DNA of 64,000 nt from Mycolicibacterium vulneris (GTDB lineage Bacteria; Actinomycetota; Actinomycetes; Mycobacteriales; Mycobacteriaceae), in contig NZ_NCXM01000008.1 of assembly GCF_002104765.1 (NCBI RefSeq), positions 124,001 through 188,000 of the forward strand. The letters run 5' to 3'. The position numbers were made by a program, and so were the translations under genes. The notes under the pieces were generated by a model. The model searched no databases. It saw nothing but the letters and a program-made list of their open reading frames with translations, and was not told the origin of the DNA. Shown here piece after piece: positions 26,296 to 34,495 of this stretch; the first letter of the stretch is position 1, and each line of letters begins with the position of its first letter.

Positions 26296-27057
26296 ATGCT
26301 TGACGCCACCGGGACAGCCGACATTCGCCCCGCGGTGGCCCAGCTCTCGGCGCTGCACCGATTCCGGATCCACCTCGACATTGCCGTCGTCGTCGTGGTG
26401 CTGGTGCTGACCAACCTGATCGCGCACTTCACCACCCCGTGGGCGAGCATCGCCACCGTCCCGGCCGCGGCCGTCGGGCTGGTCATTTTGATGCGTTGGC
26501 GGGGCCTGGGCTGGGCGGACCTCGGCCTGGGCCGCGAGCACTGGAAGCCGGGCATGGGTTATGCGCTGGCCGCCGTGGTGATCGTCGCGTCGGTGATCGC
26601 GCTGGGTGTGCTGCTGCCGGAGACCCGGCCGCTGTTCATGAACAACCGCTACGCCACGATCTCCGGGGCGATGATCGCCTCGATGGTCGTCATCCCGCTG
26701 CAGACCGTCATCCCCGAGGAGCTGGCTTTCCGGGGCGTCCTGCACGGCGCGCTCAACCGGGCCTGGGGCTTTCGCGGCGTCGCGCTCGCGGGTTCGCTGC
26801 TGTTCGGGCTGTGGCATGTCGCCACGTCGCTCGGGCTGACCAGCAGCAACGTCGGCTTCACCCGGCTGTTCGGCGGCGGAATCGTGGGCATGATGGCCGG
26901 GGTGACCGGGGCCGTGCTGGCGACCGGGGCCGCCGGATTCGTTTTCAGCTGGCTGCGCCGGCGCAGCGGCAGCTTGATCGCACCCATCGCGTTGCACTGG
27001 TCATTGAACGGGCTCGGCGCGCTCGCCGCCGCGCTGGTGTGGCACCTGTCCACCTGA
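26296..27057 (+). CDS. CPBP-family intramembrane metalloprotease, Rv1863c-like
   Basis: A 253-residue polytopic membrane protein with the three CPBP/Abi motifs: EExxxR in PEELAFRG (about 140-147), a His in FGLWHVATS, and the terminal HWSLNGLG. About six to eight membrane helices are evident. Family members are Rce1-like prenyl-protein or immunity-type proteases; the target here is unknown. It matches H37Rv Rv1863c in length (about 256) and position. It follows the phosphoketolase by 45 bases and converges on adhA with 7 bases between stops. Confidence 0.9.
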   Translation: MLDATGTADIRPAVAQLSALHRFRIHLDIAVVVVVLVLTNLIAHFTTPWASIATVPAAAVGLVILMRWRGLGWADLGLGREHWKPGMGYALAAVVIVASVIALGVLLPETRPLFMNNRYATISGAMIASMVVIPLQTVIPEELAFRGVLHGALNRAWGFRGVALAGSLLFGLWHVATSLGLTSSNVGFTRLFGGGIVGMMAGVTGAVLATGAAGFVFSWLRRRSGSLIAPIALHWSLNGLGALAAALVWHLST

Positions 27058-27064
27058 TGCCGGA

Positions 27065-28093
27065 TCAGACCAGCAGCACCGCCGCACCGGCGATGCGGCC
27101 CGCACTCAGATCCGCCAGCGCCCGATCCGCTTGCCCGAGCGGATATTCCGGCGTCGTCACCTCGATGTGGTGCTTACCCGCGAAGTCCAGGAAGGCCCGC
27201 GCGTCCGCCCGCGTGTTGGACGTGACCGATCGGACCTGGCGTTCCTGGAACAGGTGACGCTGGTAGTTCAGGGGCGGGATGTCGGACAGGTGAATCCCGG
27301 CGATCGCCAGGGTGCCGCCGCGGTCCAGCGCTTCCAGCGCGGGCAGCACCAGATCGCCCACCGGGGCAAACAAAATCGCGGCATCCAGCGGCACCGGGGG
27401 CGGGTCGGCCGCGCCCTGCGCCGACGCCGCGCCGAGTTTCAACGCCAGTTCCTGCGCCTCGGATCCGCGAGTCATCACATGCACCTCGGCGCCTTGCGCC
27501 AGCGCCACCTGCGCCGTGATGTGCGCGCTGCCGCCGAAGCCGTAGAGGCCAAGCCGGCCACCGGGCGGCAGCTCGGCGCGCTGTAGCGAGCGGTAGCCGA
27601 TGATGCCCGCACACAACAAGGGGGCCAGTTCGCTGTCGCTGTAGCCGCTCGGCAAGGGGTGGGCGAAAGCGGCCGGGACCGTGGCGAATTCGGCGTAGCC
27701 GCCGTCGGCGTCCCAGCCGGTGTAGCGGGAATCGGGGCAGAGGTTCTCGTCGCCGCGGCGGCAGTAATCGCACACGCCGCAGGTGTGGCGCAGCCAGGCG
27801 ATGCCCACCCGGTCCCCCACCCGGAACTCATCGCCGGCCTGCTCACCCATCTTGATGACCTCGCCGACCACCTCGTGACCGGGAATGACCCGGTCACGGT
27901 GCACGGGCAGGTCGCCTTCGGTGACGTGCAGGTCGGTGCGGCAGACGCCGCAGGCGCGCACCGCCACCAGCAGTTCGGAGGGGCCGGGGTGTGGCACCTC
28001 GGCGGTGACCTGCTCCAGCGGGCTGGTGTTCATCGGCCCGGGCCGACGCACGCGCCAAGCGCGCATTGCCGTGGTGGTCACCGGTGGAGGCAT
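27065..28093 (-). CDS. adhA: Zinc-dependent alcohol dehydrogenase AdhA
   Basis: A 342-residue medium-chain dehydrogenase matching Rv1862. The catalytic zinc ligands lie in [10 protein letters not shown] and [10 protein letters not shown], and the structural zinc lobe in [15 protein letters not shown] (about 108-122). The NAD(P)-binding segment [16 protein letters not shown] is near residue 180. I chose the ATG at 28093; a TTG one codon earlier is possible. It ends the minus-strand series modABC-apa-GlsB-like-adhA, the same order as Rv1857-Rv1862. The substrate is unknown. Confidence 0.93.
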   Translation of the reverse strand: MPPPVTTTAMRAWRVRRPGPMNTSPLEQVTAEVPHPGPSELLVAVRACGVCRTDLHVTEGDLPVHRDRVIPGHEVVGEVIKMGEQAGDEFRVGDRVGIAWLRHTCGVCDYCRRGDENLCPDSRYTGWDADGGYAEFATVPAAFAHPLPSGYSDSELAPLLCAGIIGYRSLQRAELPPGGRLGLYGFGGSAHITAQVALAQGAEVHVMTRGSEAQELALKLGAASAQGAADPPPVPLDAAILFAPVGDLVLPALEALDRGGTLAIAGIHLSDIPPLNYQRHLFQERQVRSVTSNTRADARAFLDFAGKHHIEVTTPEYPLGQADRALADLSAGRIAGAAVLLV

Positions 28094-28140
28094 CAATCCA
28101 TCATGCCGCTAACCACCACGGCCGCAACGGGTTAAGCCGG

Positions 28141-28443
28141 TTACGTCCTCCTGCGCACCATTCCGACGACCCAAAGCAGAAGGAGGGCTCCGAGCAGCGC
28201 CGTGAAGAAGGTGAAGATAATGCCACCACCCGCGGTGTTGACGAAGAAGCTCAGGATGAAGCCGCCGATCAGCGCGCCGACAATTCCGATGACGATGTCC
28301 ATCAGGATGCCGGCACCGCTGCCCCTGATGATCCGGCTGGCGATCGCGCCTGCCAGACCGCCGATGATGATGTAGCCGATCCAGCCGACGCTGGTCAGCG
28401 TCGAGGAGCGGGCCAGATATTCGGTAGCTGCCATGACGGTCAT
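28141..28443 (-). CDS. GlsB/YeaQ/YmgE family small membrane protein, Rv1861-like
   Basis: A 100-residue protein with three membrane helices. It has the family's Gly-rich helices WIGYIIIGGLAGAIASRI and DIVIGIVGALIGGFIL followed by a third hydrophobic stretch and an Arg-rich end. Family members were first named transglycosylase-associated and are often stress-induced; the mechanism is unknown. The ATG at 28443 follows AAGGAGA by 5 bases; a second in-frame ATG lies three codons later. A terminator-like hairpin separates it from apa upstream, so it may have its own promoter. Confidence 0.88.
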   Translation of the reverse strand: MTVMAATEYLARSSTLTSVGWIGYIIIGGLAGAIASRIIRGSGAGILMDIVIGIVGALIGGFILSFFVNTAGGGIIFTFFTALLGALLLLWVVGMVRRRT

Positions 28444-28466
28444 GAAAGTCTCCTTGCAATCGCTGG

Positions 28467-28489
28467 CAAAGCCCAGCTATTTGCTGGGC
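28467..28489 (-). terminator. Intrinsic terminator-like hairpin between apa and the GlsB-like gene
   Basis: On the minus strand GCCCAGC and GCTGGGC (7 base pairs) enclose a five-base AAATA loop and are followed by TTTG. It lies about 100 bases after the apa stop and 24 bases before the next start. A weaker ACCCA/TGGGT hairpin sits at 28504-28516. The short T-run makes partial termination more likely than complete. Confidence 0.5.
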
Positions 28490-28590
28490 CGTCACTTCGG
28501 TATACCCAGTTTGGGTCACGAAATGAGTGCCGAAATGGAGACGGTTGACCAGTCGGTTTCAGGTCCGAGCGTGCCGGTCGAGCGGCGCGG

Positions 28591-29688
28591 TCAGGCCGAG
28601 AACGTCTGCTGCGGTGTGGGTGTGGGCGACGGGCTGACCTCGGAGGAGGCCGGCGCGCCACCGGGAACCGGCGCGGGCGCCCCGGGCGCCGGTGCCGGCG
28701 CGGCTGGAGCCGCGGGCGCCGGTGCAGGCGCGGCCGGAGCCGCGGGCGCCGGTGCCGGCGCGCCGGGAGCCGGCGCTGTGCCCGGTGCGCCCGGCGCCGC
28801 GGGGGCTCCTGGAGCCGCCGGCGGGGCCGCGGGGGGTGTCCACGCCTGGATCGACTCAGTGAGCGCCTTGGCCGCGCCCCGGTCCACCGGGTCGTTCGAG
28901 GTTCCGAGCCACACGACGAACCAGCGTTGGGCGGTCCCGCCGTTGGCGGAACCGATGACGCCCGTCCAGATCTGGCCGTTGGGCTTGGACGCATCGCTGA
29001 ACTTGACTTCGTAGTACGACGCGCTGCCGGTGCTTCCGTTGCTCCCATTGAGCGGGGTGGTGTCCTGGTTGATCCGGGTGCCGGGATAGGGCATGAAGAA
29101 CTCACCCATGTCCGAGCCCAACCGCACCGCCGCCTTGGCGTTATTGGCTTCCGCACTGGCATAGAGCTTTTGGTCCAGGCGGCCCATCACGATGCGGGTG
29201 TCGTTGGCGACCGCTGGCGGCTGGTCAGGCATCGGCGGAGGGCCGGTGACCTTGCTCAGCAGCGCCGATCCGTAGTCGAGGTGCGACGCGTCCGACTCCA
29301 CCCAGCCGGCCGGCAGGACGTAGCTGAATCCCCCGACCGCGTTAGTGATCCGCCCGGCGTTCGGGTCAGCCGGCGGTGGCGGCGGCGCATTCGGGTCGAC
29401 GGGGGGCGGCGGTGCCCCGTTCGGGTTGGCAGGCGGTGGTGGGACCGCATTGGGATCACCCGGTGCCGGTTGCCCATTGGGCGCCTGGGCCGCGGGTGGC
29501 GCGTTGGTCGCCGGCGCCCCCGGTGGGGCCGCGGCCGTGGTCGGCGGGACCGGGGTCGGCACCTCGGGATCGGCGCTGGAAGTCGCCGGCAACGCGATGG
29601 CGACTGCGCTGGCACCGGTCACCGTGGTGAGCGCCAGCGTCGTCCACAGTCCTTTGCGACGGGTCGAGGTCGGTTCCACCTGCTCCAT
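28591..29688 (-). CDS. apa: Apa, secreted alanine/proline-rich fibronectin-attachment glycoprotein
   Basis: A 365-residue secreted protein with an N-terminal signal ([30 protein letters not shown]) and likely cleavage before DPEVPTP, matching the mature start of M. tuberculosis Apa. A Pro/Asn/Ala-rich segment (about 40-112) precedes a folded core (about 113-285). The core contains [15 protein letters not shown], which includes the RWFV fibronectin-attachment motif. The Pro/Ala/Thr-rich ends are likely mannosylation sites. The C-terminal tail (about 288-355) is an expanded Ala-Pro repeat; the whole protein is about 40 residues longer than Rv1860 (325). It lies downstream of modC on the same strand, as in H37Rv. 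Confidence 0.95.
   Translation of the reverse strand: MEQVEPTSTRRKGLWTTLALTTVTGASAVAIALPATSSADPEVPTPVPPTTAAAPPGAPATNAPPAAQAPNGQPAPGDPNAVPPPPANPNGAPPPPVDPNAPPPPPADPNAGRITNAVGGFSYVLPAGWVESDASHLDYGSALLSKVTGPPPMPDQPPAVANDTRIVMGRLDQKLYASAEANNAKAAVRLGSDMGEFFMPYPGTRINQDTTPLNGSNGSTGSASYYEVKFSDASKPNGQIWTGVIGSANGGTAQRWFVVWLGTSNDPVDRGAAKALTESIQAWTPPAAPPAAPGAPAAPGAPGTAPAPGAPAPAPAAPAAPAPAPAAPAAPAPAPGAPAPVPGGAPASSEVSPSPTPTPQQTFSA
28691..28780 (-). repeat. In-frame 30-base tandem repeat in the apa tail
   Basis: Units at 28691-28720 and 28721-28750 are nearly identical, with a third partial unit from 28751. Each encodes ten residues of Ala/Pro ([10 protein letters not shown] type). Flanking sequence degenerates into shorter GGCGCC-rich steps. 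The unit keeps the frame, so copy number could change between strains without breaking apa. Confidence 0.8.
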
Positions 29689-29798
29689 GGCGACGAACCT
29701 ACCGTGTTACCGCTGTGACGCAAGGATGCATTGCGGACTAATGCGGTGCGGATTTACCGATGTTGCCAATGTGCAATCTTTCGGGCGCAAGACGCCGC

Positions 29799-30902
29799 TC
29801 ACCGCGCGGCGGGATACAGCGCCACCTCGTGGGCCTTGACCGAGAACCACACTCGATCCCCCGGCACCAATTGCAGCTCGGATGCGGCGTCGACGGTGAT
29901 CTCCGCGGCGATTCCCGGTCCACCGTCGGGCTGCTGGACGGCGCGGACCCACACGGCCGCCCCACGGACATCCATCTCGGCCACGGTGACCTCAACGGTG
30001 TTGCGGGGGCTGCCGTGCGGGCGATCGCGATACACGGCCACGGCCGTGGGCGGGAATACCGCGATCGCATGCTGGTCCGGCGCGATCGGTTCGCCGCTCT
30101 CCGGTGGGGCCGCATGCCAGCGGTCGCCGGATGCCGCGCGCAGCGAGCCATCACGGTCGACGGTTCCGTTCACCAGGTTGATGCCCGCGATGCGGGCCGC
30201 GAAATGACTGCGGGGTGCGGTGAGAACCTTGGGCACCGGGCCGATTTCGGCGATCGTGCCGGATTCCAACACCAGGACGCGATCGGCCAGGGTGAACACG
30301 TCCAGCAGGTCGTGGGTGACCAGGATCGCCGCGCAGCCGGTGCGGGTGATGACCTTGCGCAACACCGCCCGGATCGCCGCGGCCGCGGCGACGTCGAGCC
30401 CGGCCAGCGGTTCGTCGAGCAGCAACACGTCGGGTTCGGCCGCCAGCGCCCGGGCGATCGCGACCCGCTGGGCCTGCCCGCCGGACAGCTGTCGCGGTTT
30501 CCGGTCGGCGAAGCGTTCGGCATCCACCTCGCGCAGCCAGCGCAGAGCGGTCGCCGCCCGGGCGGCGCGGGCCGGGCGCCACCTCGCGCGCCGACTGTGC
30601 GGTCCGAAAGCGACATTGGCGGCAACGCTCATGTGCGGGAACAGCAACGCGTCCTGCAGCAGCAGCCCGACCCGGCGGTCGTGCGTCGCCACATTTATCC
30701 CGGCCGAGGTGTCGGTCAAGACCCGGTCCCCCAGCCGTACCACCCCGTCGTCCGGACGAAGGAGCCCCGCGATGACATGCAGGACGGTGGATTTGCCCGC
30801 GCCGTTGGGGCCGAGCACCGCGAGCACCTCACCCGCGGACACGGAGAACTCCACGTCCACATGGCGATCCGCGACGGCCGCGCGCAGCTGCAATTCGCTC
30901 AT
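29799..30902 (-). CDS. modC: Molybdate ABC transporter ATP-binding protein ModC
   Basis: A 367-residue ABC ATPase close in length to Rv1859. It has Walker [10 protein letters not shown] (about 30-38), the signature [15 protein letters not shown], Walker [14 protein letters not shown] and the switch His in LVTHD. The C-terminal part (about 290-367) is a mop/TOBE domain that binds oxyanion ([35 protein letters not shown]). The start overlaps the modB stop by 4 bases (ATGA), showing translational coupling. A 110-base gap separates it from apa. Confidence 0.95.
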   Translation of the reverse strand: MSELQLRAAVADRHVDVEFSVSAGEVLAVLGPNGAGKSTVLHVIAGLLRPDDGVVRLGDRVLTDTSAGINVATHDRRVGLLLQDALLFPHMSVAANVAFGPHSRRARWRPARAARAATALRWLREVDAERFADRKPRQLSGGQAQRVAIARALAAEPDVLLLDEPLAGLDVAAAAAIRAVLRKVITRTGCAAILVTHDLLDVFTLADRVLVLESGTIAEIGPVPKVLTAPRSHFAARIAGINLVNGTVDRDGSLRAASGDRWHAAPPESGEPIAPDQHAIAVFPPTAVAVYRDRPHGSPRNTVEVTVAEMDVRGAAVWVRAVQQPDGGPGIAAEITVDAASELQLVPGDRVWFSVKAHEVALYPAAR

Positions 30903-31693
30903 GCCTGCCCGGTTCCGGTCAGCCGGCGAGTGCCCAGGCCCAAGACCACCAGGGCCGCCACCACCACCAACAGGATCGACAGCGCCACAGCGGCATTGGC
31001 GTCGGTCACGCGTTGCAGATAGATCTCCAGCGGCAGCGTGCGCGTCACCCCCTGGCGGGATCCGGCAAACGTCAGCGTGGCGCCGAATTCGCCCAGCGAG
31101 CGCGCGAAGGCCAGCACCGCCCCCGACACGACACCCGGCAACAGCAGCGGCAGGGTCACGCGCCACCAGACGACGTTCGGGCGCGCCCCCAGCGTCGCGG
31201 CCACCAGCTCGAAGTCGGCCCCGGCGGTGCGCGCGGCGCCCTCCAGGGAAATCACCAGAAACGGCAGTGAGACGAAGGTCTGGGCCAGCACCACGGCGGT
31301 GGTGCTGAACGCGATGCTGACACCGGCGGCTTCCAGGTACCGGCCGAGCAGCCCGAGCCGGCCGAACGCGTACAGCAACGCGATTCCGCCCACCACGGGC
31401 GGCAGCACCAGTGGCAGCAGGATCAGCGGCCGCAGCAACCGGATCACGCGCGCAGTGCTGCGCGCCAGCACCAGCGCCATCGGCACCCCGAGCGCGAGGC
31501 ACAGCACCGTGCTGGCGGACGCGGTCTTCAGGCTCAGCAACAACGCCGTCCGCGACGACGAGCTGCTGATCAGCGACCCGAAATGCGGCCAGTCGACCTT
31601 GACCGCGATGGCCAGCAACGGCAGCACCACGAAAATGGTGCCCACCGCAGCGGGGACATACACCCAGCGGGGCAGATCCGTCGGCCGGTGCAC
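30899..31693 (-). CDS. modB: Molybdate ABC transporter permease ModB
   Basis: A 264-residue integral membrane permease, the same length as Rv1858. Six or so helices are evident, with the EAA-type coupling loop in [41 protein letters not shown] (about 150-190) that contacts ModC. The start lies 7 bases downstream of modA. It forms the membrane channel for molybdate uptake needed for molybdopterin enzymes such as nitrate reductase. Confidence 0.95.
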   Translation of the reverse strand: MHRPTDLPRWVYVPAAVGTIFVVLPLLAIAVKVDWPHFGSLISSSSSRTALLLSLKTASASTVLCLALGVPMALVLARSTARVIRLLRPLILLPLVLPPVVGGIALLYAFGRLGLLGRYLEAAGVSIAFSTTAVVLAQTFVSLPFLVISLEGAARTAGADFELVAATLGARPNVVWWRVTLPLLLPGVVSGAVLAFARSLGEFGATLTFAGSRQGVTRTLPLEIYLQRVTDANAAVALSILLVVVAALVVLGLGTRRLTGTGQA

Positions 31694-31700
31694 GGCGCCG

Positions 31701-32480
31701 TCAGGGTTTCGCGAAGCCGGCCTGGGCCAGGATCTGCTGCCCGGTCGGCGAGGTCACCAGGCCGACGAACTTCTGCGCCTGCGCGGCCAGCGGCGCCTTC
31801 TTCAGCACACCGATGGGATAGACGTTCACCGCGCTCGCGGCCTCCGGGAAGTTCACGGTCGCGACCTTGCCGCCGGCCGACTTAGCGTCGGTGACGTAGA
31901 CCAGCGCGGCGTCGGCCTGGCCGCTGGTGACCTTGTTGAGGGCGTCGGTCACGCTGAGTTCCTCGCTGACCGGGTTGAGGCGCACCCCGGTGCTGTCCTC
32001 GACGCGGTGGGTCGCCGCCCCGCACGGCACCGGCTGCTGGCAGGTCACTACGTCGAGGCCGGGCCGAGCCAGGTCGGCGAAGGAACCGATCTTCTTCGGG
32101 TTGCCCGGCGCGGTGACGATGACCAGGGTGTTGGACGCGAAGTTCGTCGGGTTGCCGTTCAGCAGGCCGGCCCTGCCGACGGTGTCCATTTGCGCGGTGT
32201 CGGCGGACGCGAAGACGTCGGCCGTCGCGCCCTGCGTCAGCTGCGTCGCCAGGTCGGAGGAGCCGGCGAACTCGAAGTCGACACCGACGCCCGGATCCTG
32301 GTCCTTGAACCGCTGGCTGATCTGGGTGAACGACGGCTTGAGCGACGCCGCGGCGAACACCATGACCTTGCCGCCGGATGTCGAGGAGGTCTGCGAAGAG
32401 GGCGACTTCGATCCGCACCCGATCAGGCCGGCCATCAGCACCGTCGAAACCACGGTGGCCAGGATCCCGATCCGACGCAT
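31701..32480 (-). CDS. modA: Molybdate-binding lipoprotein ModA
   Basis: A 259-residue periplasmic-type binding protein matching Rv1857. A lipoprotein signal ends in the lipobox LIGC (Cys22), so the mature protein is anchored outside the membrane. The fold begins [17 protein letters not shown], with oxyanion-binding serines in AAASL and [12 protein letters not shown], and later ADVFASAD and [16 protein letters not shown]. It is the first gene of modABC on the minus strand. The 181-base gap to the divergent SDR-like gene carries two dyads described separately. Confidence 0.95.
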   Translation of the reverse strand: MRRIGILATVVSTVLMAGLIGCGSKSPSSQTSSTSGGKVMVFAAASLKPSFTQISQRFKDQDPGVGVDFEFAGSSDLATQLTQGATADVFASADTAQMDTVGRAGLLNGNPTNFASNTLVIVTAPGNPKKIGSFADLARPGLDVVTCQQPVPCGAATHRVEDSTGVRLNPVSEELSVTDALNKVTSGQADAALVYVTDAKSAGGKVATVNFPEAASAVNVYPIGVLKKAPLAAQAQKFVGLVTSPTGQQILAQAGFAKP

Positions 32481-32578
32481 GGATGCACCCTAGCCCGCCG
32501 ATGATGCGGTCCGCTCGGTAGTTGAATCGCCGCAAGAAAGTGGCGGCCGAATAGTTACGCAAATGATCCGCGCGCCGC

Positions 32579-32619
32579 GCCGGCGAAAATTTCGCCGGCT
32601 AGCTACTGTCCAGTAACAT
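32579..32619. promoter_or_regulatory. Two dyads and a -10-like element before the Rv1856c-like gene
   Basis: GCCGGCGAAA and TTTCGCCGGC (32579-32588 and 32590-32599) are perfect arms around one base. Four bases later TACTG-TC-CAGTA (32604-32615) forms a second dyad of the kind bound by TetR-family repressors. The second dyad overlaps TAACAT (32614-32619), a plausible -10 for the plus-strand gene at 32662. The region also lies upstream of modA on the other strand, so either gene could be controlled. Confidence 0.45.
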
Positions 32620-32661
32620 ATGTGGGACTGATGCCATAACGCGCGTGAACACGAGGAGGTC

Positions 32662-33339
32662 ATGGCAGTGGAGGTGCTGGTTACCGGCGGAGACACGGAC
32701 CTGGGGCGCACGGTGGCCGAGAGCTTCCGCGATGACGGCCACAAAGTGACCCTCGTGGGCGCAGCGAAGAGCGAACTCGAGATCGCCGCCAAGGAGCTCG
32801 AGGTCGAGGCGATCGTCTGCGACACCACCGACCCGGCCAGCCTCGAAGAGGCCCGTCCCCTCTTCCCGCACCATCTGGACACCATCGTCAACGTGCCGGC
32901 CCCCACCTGGGACGCCCGCGACCCGCGCACCTATTCGATCGCCGACACGGCCGGCGCCTGGCGCAATGCCCTTGACGCGACGGTGCTTTCGGCAGTGTTG
33001 ACCGTGCAGGCCGTGGGTGACCACCTGCGTTCGGGCGGCTCCATCATCAGCCTGGTGCCCGAGAACCCGCCGGCGGGCAGCGCCGACGCCGCCATCAAGG
33101 CCACGCTGTCGAACTGGACCGCCGGGCAGGCGGGCATTTTCGGTACCCGCGGAATCACGGTCAACGTGGTGGCGAGTGGGCGCAGCGCCGAGGCCGGCTA
33201 TGACGGGCTATCCCGCACCCCGGCGCCGGCGGCCGCGGAGGCCGCCCGGCTGGCGTTGTTCCTGACCACTTCGGCGGCGCGCCACATCACTGGCCAGACG
33301 CTGCACGTGAGTCACGGCGCGCTGGCTCGTTTCGCCTGA
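32662..33339 (+). CDS. SDR-fold protein lacking the catalytic Tyr, Rv1856c-like
   Basis: A 225-residue Rossmann-fold protein, the length of H37Rv Rv1856c. The start VEVLVTGGDTDLGRTVAESF is an SDR cofactor loop, but TGGDTDLG departs from the TGxxxGIG norm. Where SDRs have YxxxK, this protein reads DAAIK, so the catalytic Tyr is missing. A classical oxidoreductase reaction is therefore doubtful; it may bind a nucleotide for another purpose. GGAGG precedes the ATG by a few bases. The F420 oxidoreductase gene follows after 52 bases. Confidence 0.85.
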   Translation: MAVEVLVTGGDTDLGRTVAESFRDDGHKVTLVGAAKSELEIAAKELEVEAIVCDTTDPASLEEARPLFPHHLDTIVNVPAPTWDARDPRTYSIADTAGAWRNALDATVLSAVLTVQAVGDHLRSGGSIISLVPENPPAGSADAAIKATLSNWTAGQAGIFGTRGITVNVVASGRSAEAGYDGLSRTPAPAAAEAARLALFLTTSAARHITGQTLHVSHGALARFA

Positions 33340-33391
33340 GGCGTAGCGCACACCCTTCTCCCGGGCCGGGCCGATCGCTACGGTAAATCCC

Positions 33392-34309
33392 GTGGCTATT
33401 CGACTCGGTCTGCAGATTCCCAACTTCTCCTACGGCACCGGGGTTGAGCAACTCTTCCCCACCGTCATCGCGCAGGCCCGCGAGGCCGAATCCGCCGGAT
33501 TCGATTCGGTTTTCGTGATGGACCACTTCTACCAACTACCGATGTTGGGATCGCCGGATCAGCCGATGCTGGAGGCCTACACCGCCCTGGGGGCGCTGGC
33601 GACCGCGACCGAGCGGGTGCAGCTGGGCACCTTGGTGACCGGCAATTCGTACCGCAACCCGAGTCTGCTCGCGAAGACCATCACCACGCTCGACGTGGTG
33701 AGCCAGGGCCGGGCGATCCTGGGGATCGGCACCGGCTGGTTCCAGCTCGAGCACGATCAGCTCGGCTTCGAATTCGGCACCTTCACCGACAGATTCAACC
33801 GGCTCGACGAGGCCCTGCAGATCATCCTGCCGATGATCAAGGGCGAACGGGCCACCTTCTCGGGCAAGTGGTACCAAACCAGCGAGGCGTTCGCCAATCC
33901 CCGCTTCCGGGACCACATTCCATTGATGATCGGCGGCAGCGGCGAGAAGAAGACGATCCCGCTCGCCGCACGGCATTTCGACCACCTCAACGTGATCGCG
34001 GGTTTCGACGAGCTGCCGCGCAAGCTGGATGCGGTGCGGCGGGCCTGCGACGAGGTGGGCCGCGACCCCGCCACTCTGGAAACCAGCACGCTGACCACGG
34101 TGCTGATCGACGAAAACGCGAGCCTCGACCAGATTCCGGCCGAGATGACGCAGCGCATGGTGGTCGGCGCGCCGGATTCGGTCGCCGATCAGATCAAGGC
34201 CAAGGTGATCGACGCGGGCATCGACGGCGTGATCATCAACCTGCCCTTCTACACACCCGGCGTCATCGAGGCGGCCGGCGCGGCGCTACGTCCGCTCGTG
34301 GGGCTCTAG
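33392..34309 (+). CDS. LLM-class F420-dependent oxidoreductase, Rv1855c-like
   Basis: A 305-residue luciferase-like TIM-barrel protein close to Rv1855c (307). Family marks are LGLQIPNFSYGTG, AESAGFDSVFVMDHFYQLP (about 30-48), LGTLVTGNSYRNPSLLAKTITTLDVVSQGRAILGIGTGWF (about 77-116), and PLMIGGSGEKKTIPLAARHFDH. The GIGTGW segment binds the deazaflavin. The substrate is unknown. The start is GTG. The downstream 186 bases before ndh carry a palindromic candidate operator. Confidence 0.9.
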   Translation: MAIRLGLQIPNFSYGTGVEQLFPTVIAQAREAESAGFDSVFVMDHFYQLPMLGSPDQPMLEAYTALGALATATERVQLGTLVTGNSYRNPSLLAKTITTLDVVSQGRAILGIGTGWFQLEHDQLGFEFGTFTDRFNRLDEALQIILPMIKGERATFSGKWYQTSEAFANPRFRDHIPLMIGGSGEKKTIPLAARHFDHLNVIAGFDELPRKLDAVRRACDEVGRDPATLETSTLTTVLIDENASLDQIPAEMTQRMVVGAPDSVADQIKAKVIDAGIDGVIINLPFYTPGVIEAAGAALRPLVGL

Positions 34310-34379
34310 GGATTTCGGCGCCGCGGCGGGCCCGCCAGTCGCACATGATGAGTATCACGTTCGGCGACCAGCAGTGATA

Positions 34380-34411
34380 CTGGCGATGTGTTTGATTACA
34401 CATGTTGCCAG
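34380..34411. promoter_or_regulatory. CRP-type palindrome upstream of ndh
   Basis: ATGTGT and ACACAT are separated by TTGATT, giving TGTG-N8-CACA, the core of a mycobacterial CRP (Rv3676-type) site. Outer CTGGC (34380-34384) and GCCAG (34407-34411) extend the symmetry with slightly unequal spacing. It lies 85 bases before the ndh ATG, a fit for promoter control. CRP binding is inferred from the consensus. Confidence 0.5.
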
Positions 34412-34495
34412 TTAGGTTTGCGGGTATCCGCCTGACTAGCGTGGTGGCTAATTACAGTCGCGCGTCCAGAAGCCCCCGTCAGGAGCAGCGGAAAC

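Noticed and set aside
23860..26997. A 1,045-codon open frame antisense to the phosphoketolase and CPBP genes
   Set aside because: It mirrors two well-recognised proteins, its own translation is low-complexity and His/Arg/Val-rich, and such long frames are expected opposite high-GC genes.
28673..28800. Repeats resembling a CRISPR array
   Set aside because: They are in-frame Ala-Pro codon repeats inside apa with no spacers.
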